From: Pseudomonas putida | GTDB taxonomy: Bacteria; Pseudomonadota; Gammaproteobacteria; Pseudomonadales; Pseudomonadaceae | NCBI RefSeq assembly: GCF_022627325.1 | Contig: NZ_JAETZZ010000010.1 | Coordinates: forward strand, 1 to 64,000 | DNA length: 64,000 bases | Direction: 5' to 3' | In this document: in pieces, positions 51,933 through 61,343 of the stretch | Layout of the letters: every line of letters begins with the position of its first letter | How positions within the stretch are numbered: the first letter of the stretch is position 1 | Translations under genes and position numbers: made by a program | Notes under the pieces: model-generated | Seen by the model: only the letters and a program-made list of their open reading frames with translations | What the model was told of the DNA's origin: nothing | Database searches by the model: none

Positions 51933-53546
51933 TTGGCCAGGTCGCTGTCGCTGGACGAACGTGCCTTGATTCTGGCACCCAGGCAACTTGCCACGCACGC
52001 CTCGACGTTTCTGACGAGCGCTGGCATCGACTGCCTGTGTTCGCGTGACATGAGCCACCTGCAAGATGGGCTGGGCAGTGGTGCGGGCTTGGTGGTCATC
52101 GACGAGCACATGCTCAACGGCAGCCAAAGCGGCCTGTTGCAGGCTTTCATCGACCACCAACCGCCCTGGTCGGACCTGCCCATCGTAATGCTCACGCAAA
52201 GCCCGCAGAACTCAACCAGCCCCCGCACGCCCGCCGACCATCCACTGGGCAACCTGACCCTGCTGGCCGTTCCGTTCGAAAATGAACAGCTACTGGCGCT
52301 GATCAAGGTGGCGCTTCGTCACCGTCGCCGCCAGTATCAGGCGCGCGACCAGTTACTGGACCTGGAGCAACGTCTGGAGGCACAAAGCGAGGCACTGCAG
52401 AGCGCCGAGCAAGCACGGCACCAGACCCGCAAGATGGACGCCATCGGGCAATTGGCCGGCGGTGTGGCACACGATTTCAATAACTTGCTGACCAGCATCG
52501 GGGGCAGTTTCGAACTGATCGACAGGCGGGTGAAACAGGGCAGCACCAAGGGGCTTGAAAGCCTGCTGCACAGGGGGCAGGAGGCCGTTTCGCGCGCAGC
52601 ACGCCTCACTCATCGTCTGTTGGCGTTTTCCTCCCGGCAGTCGCTGCACAGCCGTCGCATCGACCTTCGGGCACTGCTGCAGCCCCAGCGGCTGGAGACC
52701 GTACTGCAACCGGGCGTGAAACTGCAACTGACAGTGCCGGAAGACACCTGGCCGGTGGCCGGCGACGACACACAATTGCAAGAAGCGTTGGACAACCTGC
52801 TGCACAACGCCTGCGAGGCGATGCCCAACGGCGGCACGGTATTTGTCGAAGCCAGCAATCGAAAGGTCACCGCGCAACCGTTCGCCGATGGCAGCCTGGC
52901 GGCGGGCGACTATACCTGCCTGAGCGTTACCGACGAAGGCCAAGGCATGTCGCAGAGCACACTCGAACATGCCTTCGAGCCGTTCTTCAGCACCAAGCCG
53001 GTGGGCCAAGGTATCGGCCTGGGCCTTTCGATGGTCTACGGGTTCAGCAAACAGTCTCATGGGCATGTGGTACTGCATAGCCATATCGGCCAGGGCTGCC
53101 GTGTGGACCTTTACCTGCCGCGCCACCTGGAGCAGGAACAAGCGCAGGCCCCCGCAGCGCCCCCTCCTTCACGGCGCAACGGCCGCACGGTACTGGTGGT
53201 CGAGGATGACCCGGATGTGCGCCAGCTTTTGTGTCAAACCCTTCAGGAACAGGGCTTCCCGTGCCGCAGTGCCTGCAATGCCAGTGAGGCCCTGCAAGTA
53301 CTGCGTTCCTCCGAGGCGATCGACCTGCTGGTCAGTGACGTCGGCCTGCCAGGCATGAACGGCCGGCAACTGGCAGAAATCGCCCGTACCCTGCACCCGC
53401 ATCTGCCCATATTGTTCATCACTGGCTACACCGAAACGGCAATGGCACGGGAGGGTTTTCTCGGCGCAGGCATGCAACTGATGTGCAAACCCTTCGAACT
53501 GGCACAATTGCATGCCCGAGTGAAACAGATTTTCGGTGAGGCCTGA
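51933..53546 (+). CDS. Hybrid sensor histidine kinase (receiver-like/HisKA/HATPase/receiver)
   Basis: The 537-residue soluble protein begins with a receiver-like domain (ALILAPRQLATHAS ... GLVVIDEHMLNG), then HisKA (GGVAHDFNNLLTSIGG with phosphoacceptor His), HATPase (DNLLHNACEAMPNGG, DEGQGM, GIGLGLSMVYGF) and a C-terminal receiver (VLVVEDDPDVR, phosphoacceptor in LLVSDVGLPGMNG, CKPFE). TTG 51933 is preferred since AAGGAG (51920-51925) precedes it; the frame is open from TTG 51846. No TM or signal peptide, so cytoplasmic. Confidence 0.82.
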   Translation: MARSLSLDERALILAPRQLATHASTFLTSAGIDCLCSRDMSHLQDGLGSGAGLVVIDEHMLNGSQSGLLQAFIDHQPPWSDLPIVMLTQSPQNSTSPRTPADHPLGNLTLLAVPFENEQLLALIKVALRHRRRQYQARDQLLDLEQRLEAQSEALQSAEQARHQTRKMDAIGQLAGGVAHDFNNLLTSIGGSFELIDRRVKQGSTKGLESLLHRGQEAVSRAARLTHRLLAFSSRQSLHSRRIDLRALLQPQRLETVLQPGVKLQLTVPEDTWPVAGDDTQLQEALDNLLHNACEAMPNGGTVFVEASNRKVTAQPFADGSLAAGDYTCLSVTDEGQGMSQSTLEHAFEPFFSTKPVGQGIGLGLSMVYGFSKQSHGHVVLHSHIGQGCRVDLYLPRHLEQEQAQAPAAPPPSRRNGRTVLVVEDDPDVRQLLCQTLQEQGFPCRSACNASEALQVLRSSEAIDLLVSDVGLPGMNGRQLAEIARTLHPHLPILFITGYTETAMAREGFLGAGMQLMCKPFELAQLHARVKQIFGEA

Positions 53547-53551
53547 GGGCC

Positions 53552-55576
53552 TCAGTCGTCCAGCAACAACAGCGCCTGGTTGGCCAAGGTCGACAATTCG
53601 AAGGGCTTGATCAACAGCGCCGTGCCTGGCACGTCCAATATGTGCGGCTCCAGCGGCTGATCCACATAGCCGGTAATGAACAGTATCTTCTGGTCAGGGG
53701 TGATGGCGCGCATGGCTCTGGCCATCTGGCGACCACTGAAGCCTTCAGGCAGCCCGATATCGGTGATGACCAGCTCGTACGGGCCCTTGTGACGAAAACA
53801 CTCCAGCGCGGAATTGGCGTCTGTCACATCACTAACGGTAAAACCCCGCTCGCGCAGATACTCGGCCATGACTGCGCGCAGGCTGTGCTCGTCGTCGACC
53901 AACAACACCCGCTGCCCGCTTGCCCGTGACGCCTGCGGTACTGGCACAGCAGGGGCTTGCGGTATGGCTTCCAGGCATCGCGGGAACAGCATGCAGACCT
54001 TCGTACCTTGGTCGGGTGACGATTCGATCCACACGTAACCGCCTGATTGCCCGACGAAGCCATGCACCATCGCCAGCCCCATCCCAGAGCCCCGCCCAAT
54101 CGGTTTGCTGGTAAAGAACGGCTCAAAGGCCCTGGCCACATCCTCAGCCGACATGCCGTGGCCATCGTCGATCACCTGCAGCCCCAGGTAGTCCCCCGGC
54201 GGGAGCCCTCCTTCTTCAGGAAACGCCGAGGCCAACCGTGTGTTGATCGTGCGAATCGCAACATTGCCCCGGCCCAGGCAGGCTTCACGAGCATTGGCGC
54301 ACAGATTGATCAGGGTGGTTTCCAGTTGGCCGGCATCCAGGCACACGGTCCATGGCTCGACATCCATCTGCCACGACAGAGACACCTCAGCCCCAAGCAC
54401 ATGGCGCAACATCGGCTCCAGAGTGGTCAGGTGGGCATTCACGTTCAAAGGTGCCGGGGCAAGAGGCTGATGGCGGGAGAACGCCAGCAGGCGGTGGGTA
54501 AGGCTCATGGCCCGCTGCACCGAATCGCGCGCCATCTCCACGTAGCCTTCGATAGCCTCCGTCCGGCCTTGGCTCAGACGCCGTTGCAGCAACTCCAGGC
54601 TGCCGCCGATTCCTGACAACAGGTTGTTCATCTCGTGGGCCATGCCGCCAGCCACTTGACCGACAGCCTCCAGCCTTTGGGTGTTGCGCAACAGTATCTG
54701 GGACTGGCGCATGGCCTCTTCACGGTCGGCGGTAATGTCCCGCCCCACGGCAGTCAGCACCGAACCGTCGAAGCTGCCACTCCAGTGGAACCAGCGGTAA
54801 TGCCCGTCGACATGGCGCACGCGTGTTTCAAGCTCTGCAGGCCCTGTACCGTTGACGAAATCGATTGCAGCTGCCTCGACTTCTTCCCTGTCGGCCGGAT
54901 GAACCAAGTCCAGGATCGACAAGCCCTGTATCTGAAGCTCGCTCCAGCCCAGGGCGCGATGCCAGGCCGGATTTGCCCCGATCATCATGAGGTCCAGGCT
55001 CACCGTGATCATGACATCACGTGACAGGCGCCAGATGTAATCACGGTCAGCAATGTATCGCGCTATCTGTCGCTCGAATGACTGCGCCTGTTCGCGCCAC
55101 CTGTCATGCACTGCAGCGCTGGCAGAGCTCTGGATCACCGTATGCAGCATGCCGACTACTTCATAGTGCTCGTCACGAATCGGCGCATAGCTGAACACGA
55201 ACCACCCCTGGGCTCCCGTCTTTGCGCCTGTGATCTGATGAGGCTGATCCTCGACAAAACTGGTTGTACCTTCCAGCGCCTTGAACACCCACCGGCCGAT
55301 ATCGTTCCACACGCCCTTCCACAACGCATCGAAACGCATGCCCAGCGCGTGGTCCCGGTCACCGATCAGTGCGATGTAGGCATCGTTATGAACAACGTTC
55401 ATGTTCGGCCCCCAGACCACGGCACTGGGAAATGACGACGTCAGCATCATGTCGATTGCAATGCGCAAGGTGGCATCCCAGTGCGGCAAAGGCCCAAGGT
55501 CCGTATCCCGCCAATCGAACTGCACGATCTTCTCTCGCATGCCAGCCGTCGACTGTGGAGGGGTAGACAATGCCAT
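53552..55576 (-). CDS. PAS-containing hybrid sensor histidine kinase
   Basis: The protein (674 residues from ATG 55576) has an N-terminal PAS/GAF-like region (FPSAVVWGPNMNVVHNDAYIALIGDRD), a PAS domain (ISLDLMMIGANPAWHRALGWSE type), HisKA (AGGMAHEMNNLLSGIGG), HATPase (NLCANAREACLG, DDGHGM, GSGMGLAMVHGF) and a receiver (VLLVDDEHSLRAV, LVITDIGLPEGFSG, IKPFE). Upstream in-frame starts exist (TTG 55642), and the true start is not certain as no ribosome site is clear. It converges with the other kinase only 5 bp away and they look like paralogues. Confidence 0.8.
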   Translation of the reverse strand: MALSTPPQSTAGMREKIVQFDWRDTDLGPLPHWDATLRIAIDMMLTSSFPSAVVWGPNMNVVHNDAYIALIGDRDHALGMRFDALWKGVWNDIGRWVFKALEGTTSFVEDQPHQITGAKTGAQGWFVFSYAPIRDEHYEVVGMLHTVIQSSASAAVHDRWREQAQSFERQIARYIADRDYIWRLSRDVMITVSLDLMMIGANPAWHRALGWSELQIQGLSILDLVHPADREEVEAAAIDFVNGTGPAELETRVRHVDGHYRWFHWSGSFDGSVLTAVGRDITADREEAMRQSQILLRNTQRLEAVGQVAGGMAHEMNNLLSGIGGSLELLQRRLSQGRTEAIEGYVEMARDSVQRAMSLTHRLLAFSRHQPLAPAPLNVNAHLTTLEPMLRHVLGAEVSLSWQMDVEPWTVCLDAGQLETTLINLCANAREACLGRGNVAIRTINTRLASAFPEEGGLPPGDYLGLQVIDDGHGMSAEDVARAFEPFFTSKPIGRGSGMGLAMVHGFVGQSGGYVWIESSPDQGTKVCMLFPRCLEAIPQAPAVPVPQASRASGQRVLLVDDEHSLRAVMAEYLRERGFTVSDVTDANSALECFRHKGPYELVITDIGLPEGFSGRQMARAMRAITPDQKILFITGYVDQPLEPHILDVPGTALLIKPFELSTLANQALLLLDD

Positions 55577-55821
55577 GCCACGCGGCGAGATATCGCAAGG
55601 TGTACTGTTATCGGCCAAAACGTGGGTTCCACCGTTGCTCAAGGTTCAAGGACGTGCTCCTGCATCATCGACTCCATGGTCAAGCGCTGCAATAGGCTGT
55701 ATGCGGGTCGCAGCGATTTTGACAGCGATGCACCGCCAGTGTTTCCAACGCCAGCTATGCTTTATTGGCTTCCCGCGCCATGTGCTGGCTTCCCCGTTCG
55801 ATTACAGGCAGGAGTGCCGTG

Positions 55822-56505
55822 ATGAGCAAGAAAATTCTGGTGGTACTGACCAATACCGCCAAATATCCGACCCTTAATCGCGCAACCGGTTTATGGCTGG
55901 GTGAAGCTGTGCATTTTGTAGACGCGGTTCAGCAAGCAGGTCATACAGTGGACTACGTTAGCCCCAGCGGCGGATACGTGCCAATCGATCCGCACAGCTT
56001 GCAGATGGCCCCCGAGCTGGATTGGCGCTACTACACCGACAAGGCATTCATGAACCGCCTGGGCGCCTCGCTAAGCCCCGGCCAGGTCATGGGAGAGGAA
56101 TACTGTGCCATGTACTACACCGGCGGCCATGGTGTGATGTGGGACTTCCCTGACGACCCGCAATTGCAGGCGCTGGCGCGCAGGATCTACGAGAACAACG
56201 GCGTGGTGGCCGCCGTGTGCCATGGCGTCGCAGGGCTGCTGAACATCAAGCTCAGTGACAACAAGTTGCTGCTCAAGGACCGCCAGGTCACCGGATTCTC
56301 CAATACCGAAGAAAAGCTTGCCGAGCTTGAGGAGGTGGTGCCTTTCCTCACCGAAAACGAACTGGTCGCACGGGGGGGCAGTTACAGCAAACATGATGAT
56401 CCCTGGAAGCCCTTCGTGGTCTGTGACGGCCGCCTGATCACAGGGCAAAACCCCGCCTCGACGCATTCACTGGCAGAAAAAGTGCTCCAGGCGCTCAAGC
56501 CGTAA
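55822..56505 (+). CDS. DJ-1/PfpI family (type 1 glutamine amidotransferase-like) protein
   Basis: The 227-residue protein has the nucleophile elbow AAVCHGVAGL (Cys), the upstream Glu/His region TGGHGVMWDFPDD and terminal LITGQNPASTH. It fits the Hsp31/YhbO-like group, with possible glyoxalase or chaperone action. AGGAG places the ATG at 55822. Divergent from the PAS kinase gene. Confidence 0.87.
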   Translation: MSKKILVVLTNTAKYPTLNRATGLWLGEAVHFVDAVQQAGHTVDYVSPSGGYVPIDPHSLQMAPELDWRYYTDKAFMNRLGASLSPGQVMGEEYCAMYYTGGHGVMWDFPDDPQLQALARRIYENNGVVAAVCHGVAGLLNIKLSDNKLLLKDRQVTGFSNTEEKLAELEEVVPFLTENELVARGGSYSKHDDPWKPFVVCDGRLITGQNPASTHSLAEKVLQALKP

Positions 56506-56595
56506 CCATTCGTACGCGCCAACCGCGCGAATCCTCAGTCAAACACGGTTGGGGATTACAGTGGCGACTACGCAGAAAACATAGGCTCTCCGGTC

Positions 56596-56616
56596 AATTG
56601 TCCATCTCGGACAATT
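56596..56616. promoter_or_regulatory. Perfect inverted repeat AATTGTCC-N5-GGACAATT
   Basis: Eight-base arms around ATCTC, ending 7 nt before the AGGAGG ribosome site of the CSS-motif gene. It may be a repressor operator or a leader hairpin. Confidence 0.55.
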
Positions 56617-56639
56617 CGAACCAGGAGGGCTGCAATCCT

Positions 56640-57446
56640 ATGTCGAAATTCAAGGTTCTCGGTCGCAGCATGATGGCGCTGCTGCTGACACTGGCGATCA
56701 GTTTGATACCCGTTGCGTCAGGCTTGATGGTGATGATCTACCAGCACGATAACAAGCTCAAAGAGACGGCTCGCGTATCGTTGAAGGAAGCCATTTTTTC
56801 CATTGATCTGTCCCTCAACCGCTTGCACGACGCGGCCTTGGCGGCAATGCCACTGGCGGGCAGTGCTTGCGAGACAGCCAGGACGCACTTGCTGAAACAA
56901 ATTCAGGATGTTCGATACCTGCGAGCGCTGGCATTGGCTGTCGATGGCCGTACGTACTGTGACACGCTGGTTCCGCCGAGTGCACAAAACCGGTTTTCGC
57001 CTGACCTTGAGGCTCCGGTGCAACTGATCTTCGACTCGCCCGCAGCGCCTAATGAAGTGCTTGTGGCCTACCAGCTTCGTGATGAAAATCTGAGTGTGAT
57101 CGCATCGACCTCCGGCTTGGAACTGCGCAACGAACTGCGCGCATTTCAAACCGGGCTGGTGTTGCTCCTGGAGTTCGGGGATTTTTACATCTGGGCCGAT
57201 GGCGACAGCCGGGACCCTACCCGCCCCTCGCAGTCCGAGTTTTCAATGACCGGGACATCGGACAAGTACGGCTACACCGTGAAAGTCGGCTACCCCGACG
57301 GCTTTGCCGCTGATGAAAGGCGCCATATGCTGATGCAGATGCTGCCATCGCTTACGTTGATCGGCATCATCACAGGGTCGATCGTCTACTGGGGGCTGTT
57401 CAGGCAGTGGCGTAAAGCGGAACGTACCGCCGCCCCAAAAAAGTGA
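56640..57446 (+). CDS. Standalone CSS-motif membrane sensor domain protein (no EAL)
   Basis: The 268-residue protein has TM1 (about 10-34), a periplasmic CSS-type domain with Cys in MPLAGSACETARTHLLKQIQDVRYLRAL and in GRTYCDTLV, and TM2 (LPSLTLIGIITGSIVYWGLF), then stops 16 residues later. The CSS-EAL protein at 58837 has the same layout in its first 250 residues but continues into an EAL domain. AGGAGG (56623-56628) precedes ATG 56640 at a long 10-nt spacing. Possibly a regulatory partner of c-di-GMP phosphodiesterases. Confidence 0.78.
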   Translation: MSKFKVLGRSMMALLLTLAISLIPVASGLMVMIYQHDNKLKETARVSLKEAIFSIDLSLNRLHDAALAAMPLAGSACETARTHLLKQIQDVRYLRALALAVDGRTYCDTLVPPSAQNRFSPDLEAPVQLIFDSPAAPNEVLVAYQLRDENLSVIASTSGLELRNELRAFQTGLVLLLEFGDFYIWADGDSRDPTRPSQSEFSMTGTSDKYGYTVKVGYPDGFAADERRHMLMQMLPSLTLIGIITGSIVYWGLFRQWRKAERTAAPKK

Positions 57447-57455
57447 CGGCGGTAC
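57424..57455. terminator. Hairpin spanning the stop of the CSS gene
   Basis: GTACCGCCG (57424-57432) and CGGCGGTAC (57447-57455) form a 9-bp stem whose loop contains an A-run. It lies between convergent genes and overlaps the stop codon. Confidence 0.45.
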
Positions 57456-57462
57456 ACTTCAG

Positions 57463-58539
57463 TTATTGAACGTCGAGCACGCCCCGGCGAACCTGGTCGC
57501 GCTCGATCGACTCGAACAGCGCCTTGAAGTTGCCTTCGCCAAACCCGTCATCACCTTTGCGCTGGATGAACTCGAAGAACACCGGCCCGAGCAGGGTTTC
57601 AGAGAAGATCTGCAGCAGCAGGCGCTTGTCGCCGGCCTCGGAGGCGCCGTCGAGCAGAATGCCGCGAGCCTGCAGTTGGTCAACCGGCTCACCGTGCCCT
57701 GGCAGGCGCTCCTCGAGCATTTCGTAATAGGTCTGCGGCGGTGCAGTCATGAAGCGCATGCCGTAGCCCTTGAGTGCATCCCAGGTCTTGAGCAGGTCAT
57801 CGGTAAGGAAGGCGACATGCTGGATGCCCTCACCGTTGAACTGCATCAGAAACTCTTCGATCTGCCCGGCCCCTTTGGACGACTCCTCATTGAGCGGGAT
57901 GCGGATCATGCCATCCGGAGCGGTCATGGCCTTGGAGGTCAGGCCGGTGTACTCGCCCTTGATGTCGAAGTAGCGGATTTCGCGGAAGTTGAAGAGCTTC
58001 TCATAGAAGCCGGCCCAGTAAGCCATACGGCCGCGATACACGTTGTGAGTCAGGTGATCGATGATCTTCAGGCCTGCGCCGGCCGGGTTGCGGTCCACGC
58101 CTTCGATGAAGTTGAAGTCGATGTCATAGATCGAGCTGCCTTCTTCGAAACGGTCGATCAGGTACAGGGGGGCGCCGCCGATGCCTTTGATCGCCGGCAG
58201 GCGCAGTTCCATCGGGCCGGTTTCGATCTCGACGGGCTGGGCGCCCAGTTCCAGGGCACGGGCGTAGGCTTCATGAGCGTTGCGCACGCGGAACGCCATG
58301 CCACACACTGACGGCCCATGCTCGGCTGCAAAGTAGGAGGCGATGCTTTTCGGCTCATTGTTGAGAATCAGGTTGATGCCACCTTGCCGATACAGGTGCA
58401 CGTCCTTGGAGCGGTGTGTGGCGACCTTGGTGAAACCGAGCATCTGGAAGACGGGCTCAAGAACGCCTGGGGTTGGCGATGCCAGTTCAATGAATTCAAA
58501 GCCCATCAGGCCCATAGGGTTGTCGAAGATATCAGCCAT
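57463..58539 (-). CDS. hpd: 4-hydroxyphenylpyruvate dioxygenase
   Basis: The 358-residue enzyme has Fe(II) ligands His162 (IIDHLTHNV), His241 (GIQHVAF) and Glu323 ([11 protein letters not shown]), each one position from those of the P. fluorescens enzyme. It converts 4-hydroxyphenylpyruvate to homogentisate in tyrosine degradation. Homogentisate pathway genes are not adjacent. A weak PhhR-like box lies in its promoter region. Confidence 0.96.
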   Translation of the reverse strand: MADIFDNPMGLMGFEFIELASPTPGVLEPVFQMLGFTKVATHRSKDVHLYRQGGINLILNNEPKSIASYFAAEHGPSVCGMAFRVRNAHEAYARALELGAQPVEIETGPMELRLPAIKGIGGAPLYLIDRFEEGSSIYDIDFNFIEGVDRNPAGAGLKIIDHLTHNVYRGRMAYWAGFYEKLFNFREIRYFDIKGEYTGLTSKAMTAPDGMIRIPLNEESSKGAGQIEEFLMQFNGEGIQHVAFLTDDLLKTWDALKGYGMRFMTAPPQTYYEMLEERLPGHGEPVDQLQARGILLDGASEAGDKRLLLQIFSETLLGPVFFEFIQRKGDDGFGEGNFKALFESIERDQVRRGVLDVQ

Positions 58540-58836
58540 GTTCGTGTCCTCATCTGCAGCGAAAATTATTGTGTGCCGGGGATGTGGTACGAAAATGGCG
58601 GCGAGCAGGGGATGCCGCGCACGCTTCTGGCGAGGAAGTCACCAATGATCAGCTTGAACCCTTGGTTTGTCATATAGTCCCATTCTCGGTGGGGATGATC
58701 CTTCAGTGATGAAAGACCTTATTGTTGTAATCGTAAACCGATTCTACAGTGCGTAAATTTCTTTGTCGCGCATTCGTTCTCCGACTGCGCCGACAAACGG
58801 CTATCCTCAGTCATTTCAAGTCAAGATTACGCCAAC
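58540..58836. other. Divergent promoter region hpd / CSS-EAL gene
   Basis: No gene is seen. CGTAAA (58732-58737) and TCTACA (58743-58748) resemble the PhhR/TyrR box TGTAAA-N6-TTTACA but with 5-bp spacing and two mismatches, so it is only a weak candidate. The middle of the region is A/T-rich. Confidence 0.4.
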
Positions 58837-60423
58837 ATGCCCCTGCGCAGTAAAAGACCCGCCCGCTGGAGCTGGCGCACCCTCCTCCCATGGGGCGTTG
58901 GCATCTTGCCCCTGGCGTTCGGCCTGATCGTGATGCACTGGCAAATCGAGCGCGAACTGCGCGCCAGCAGCCAGGCCACCACACGGCAAGTGGTCGAACA
59001 GGTCGAGCATATTCTCGGCAGCCTTTCCGGTGCCGCTCAGACGCTGCTGCCATTGGCGGGCAGCCCGTGCGCGCAAGCCGAACTGGCCTTGCGCAAAGAG
59101 GTGACGCGCAACGCCTTCGTGCGCTCGACCAACCTGTTCCGGCAAGACACGCTGTACTGCACCTCGCTGTTCGGCGAATTCGACGAGCCGGTGGACCCCC
59201 GCGACTACAGCGATGGAAAGCTGTGGCTGATGAACGGCAACTCCGTGACACCAGGGCACCCATTGCTGGTGTATCGGGCCAGTGACGGCGACCGAGGCGC
59301 CATCACCACTGTCGATGGCGACCATTTGCTGACCGCGCTGCGCCTTATCGGCCCCAGCGAGGCACTGCATTTACGTGTCGGCACGGCGTGGATGGGCAAG
59401 GATGGCGTGGTGCATCAAGGCCTGCCACCCCCTGCAGCCATTGGCGACGTGACACTCGGGTCGACGCACTACCCTTTCAGCGTCCACGGCGGTTACACCG
59501 CCGACAAACGCAGCGAATTGCTGCGCAGCCGCTACCCGGCACTGCTCAGCTTGCTGCTGTTGCTCGGTGTTGCAGCCGGTTGCACCTGCCGCTGGCAAAT
59601 CCGCCGCGCCAACTCCCCCCGCGCCGAACTGCGCCGTGCGCTGGAAGCTGACGAGTTCCTGCCGTTTTTCCAGCCGGTTGTGCGCAAAGGCGATTATCGC
59701 TGGGCAGGCGCCGAAGTGCTGATGCGCTGGGATCACCCGCACGAGGGCCTGGTGCGCCCCGACCTGTTCATTCCCTATGCCGAACACAGCGGTCAGATCG
59801 TCGACATGACCCGGGCATTGATGCAGCACACTGCGCAAAGCCTGGCGCCTTACGCAGCATTGCTGGAAGACGGCTTCCACATCGGCATCAACATCACGGC
59901 CGATCACTGCCGTGACCTTGCCCTGATCGACGACTGCCGCACGTTCCTCGAACACTTCCCCCCCGGGCGGGTGGTGCTGACGCTGGAGCTGACTGAGCGC
60001 AAACTGATCGAGGCCAGCGCAGTGACCCTCGAACTGTTCGAACAGCTCCATGAGATGGGCGTGATGATCGCACTGGACGACTTCGGCACAGGCCAGTCCA
60101 GTCTCAATTATCTGCGCCAGTTCAAGGTCGACTACCTGAAGATCGACCAGAGCTTCGTGGCAATGATCGGCGGTGATGCGCTGTCACAGCATATCCTCGA
60201 CAGCATCATCGAACTGTCGGGGAAGCTGGGCCTGGGCATCGTTGCCGAAGGCGTGGAAACCGAAGTGCAGCGCGATTATCTGGCCCAGTATGACGTGGAC
60301 TTTCAGCAGGGCTATCTGTTCGCCAGGCCAATGCCGGCAGCGCAATTTCTCCAGGCGCTGGCCACGCGACCAGGCGTGCCGCGGTTGCCGCATGACGCGG
60401 CCCCTGAGATCATGCGCGGCTGA
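58837..60423 (+). CDS. CSS-motif EAL domain c-di-GMP phosphodiesterase
   Basis: The 528-residue inner membrane protein has TM1, a periplasmic CSS-motif domain (MPLAGSPCAQ-like LAGSPCAQAE and DTLYCTSLF Cys pair), TM2 (LLSLLLLLGVAAGC) and an EAL domain with AGAEVLMRWDHP, TLELTERKL, ALDDFGTGQSSL, LKIDQSFV and VAEGVE, so the catalytic metal and base residues are all present (EAL is EVL). Such proteins sense periplasmic redox by a disulfide and hydrolyse c-di-GMP. No Shine-Dalgarno is clear. Confidence 0.92.
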   Translation: MPLRSKRPARWSWRTLLPWGVGILPLAFGLIVMHWQIERELRASSQATTRQVVEQVEHILGSLSGAAQTLLPLAGSPCAQAELALRKEVTRNAFVRSTNLFRQDTLYCTSLFGEFDEPVDPRDYSDGKLWLMNGNSVTPGHPLLVYRASDGDRGAITTVDGDHLLTALRLIGPSEALHLRVGTAWMGKDGVVHQGLPPPAAIGDVTLGSTHYPFSVHGGYTADKRSELLRSRYPALLSLLLLLGVAAGCTCRWQIRRANSPRAELRRALEADEFLPFFQPVVRKGDYRWAGAEVLMRWDHPHEGLVRPDLFIPYAEHSGQIVDMTRALMQHTAQSLAPYAALLEDGFHIGINITADHCRDLALIDDCRTFLEHFPPGRVVLTLELTERKLIEASAVTLELFEQLHEMGVMIALDDFGTGQSSLNYLRQFKVDYLKIDQSFVAMIGGDALSQHILDSIIELSGKLGLGIVAEGVETEVQRDYLAQYDVDFQQGYLFARPMPAAQFLQALATRPGVPRLPHDAAPEIMRG

Positions 60424-60455
60424 TCCCACCGCCCACCCCGCTATTCGAGGCATTC

Positions 60456-61343
60456 GTGTCAAAAGGCATTCTCTGTTCGGTCATGGCCTCCTGCCTGTTC
60501 GCCGTGATGTACTTCTATACCTCCCTGCTCACTCCGCTCGATGGCGAAGAGATCTTTGGCTGGCGCACGCTGCTGACGCTGCCCTGCCTGACACTGTTCA
60601 TGCTGGCCAGCAAAGACTGGAAGCGGGTCGGTGACTTGCTCGCGCGCGTGCGCCAGACCCCAGCGCTGCTGCTGGGCATGGTGGGCACCTCATGGCTGAT
60701 GGGCGTGCAACTGTGGCTGTTCCTCTGGGCGCCCCTGCACGGGCGTAGCCTTGAGGTGTCGATGGGCTACTTCCTGCTGCCGCTGGCGATGGTGCTGACG
60801 GGCCGCCTGGTGTACGGCGAACGCCTGTCACGCCTGCAAAAAGTGGCGGTGGCCTGCGCTGCGCTGGGCGTGGCGCACGAGCTTTACCAGCACGGCAGCT
60901 TCGCCTGGGAAACCATGCTGGTGATGATCGGCTACCCCGTCTACTTCGTGCTGCGCCGGCGCTGCCGCACCGACCACCTGGGCGGCTTGTGGTGCGACAT
61001 GTGCCTGTTGCTGCCCTGGGCCCTGTACTTCGTCAGCCAAGGCCCGCTGTCCAGTGCTGACCTGGTCGCGCATCCTGGCCTGTACGGTTTGATTCCACTG
61101 CTCGGCGCGATCAGTGCCTCAGCCCTGATCGCCTATGTGCTGGCCAGCCGACTGCTGCCGTTCAGCCTGTTCGGCCTGCTCAGCTATGTCGAACCGGTGC
61201 TGCTGGTGGGCGTAGCGCTGCTGCTGGGCGAGACGATCGGCCCGGATCAGTGGCTGACTTACCTGCCGATCTGGGCCGCGGTCCTGGTGCTGGTGCTTGA
61301 GGGTTTCAAGCACCTGCTGCGCCAACGTCGCCGTTCGGTTTAA
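60456..61343 (+). CDS. rarD: RarD-type EamA permease
   Basis: The 295-residue protein has ten TM helices and the RarD pattern [30 protein letters not shown]-equivalent [22 protein letters not shown] and [21 protein letters not shown] at 60456 follows GAGG. It starts 32 bp after the EAL gene, so cotranscription is possible. It overlaps the convergent TerC gene by 38 bp at the 3' end. Confidence 0.85.
   Translation: MSKGILCSVMASCLFAVMYFYTSLLTPLDGEEIFGWRTLLTLPCLTLFMLASKDWKRVGDLLARVRQTPALLLGMVGTSWLMGVQLWLFLWAPLHGRSLEVSMGYFLLPLAMVLTGRLVYGERLSRLQKVAVACAALGVAHELYQHGSFAWETMLVMIGYPVYFVLRRRCRTDHLGGLWCDMCLLLPWALYFVSQGPLSSADLVAHPGLYGLIPLLGAISASALIAYVLASRLLPFSLFGLLSYVEPVLLVGVALLLGETIGPDQWLTYLPIWAAVLVLVLEGFKHLLRQRRRSV

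Noticed and set aside
58732-58748. PhhR box for hpd
   Set aside because: Spacing is 5 instead of 6 and there are two mismatches, so it is not listed as a regulatory feature of its own.
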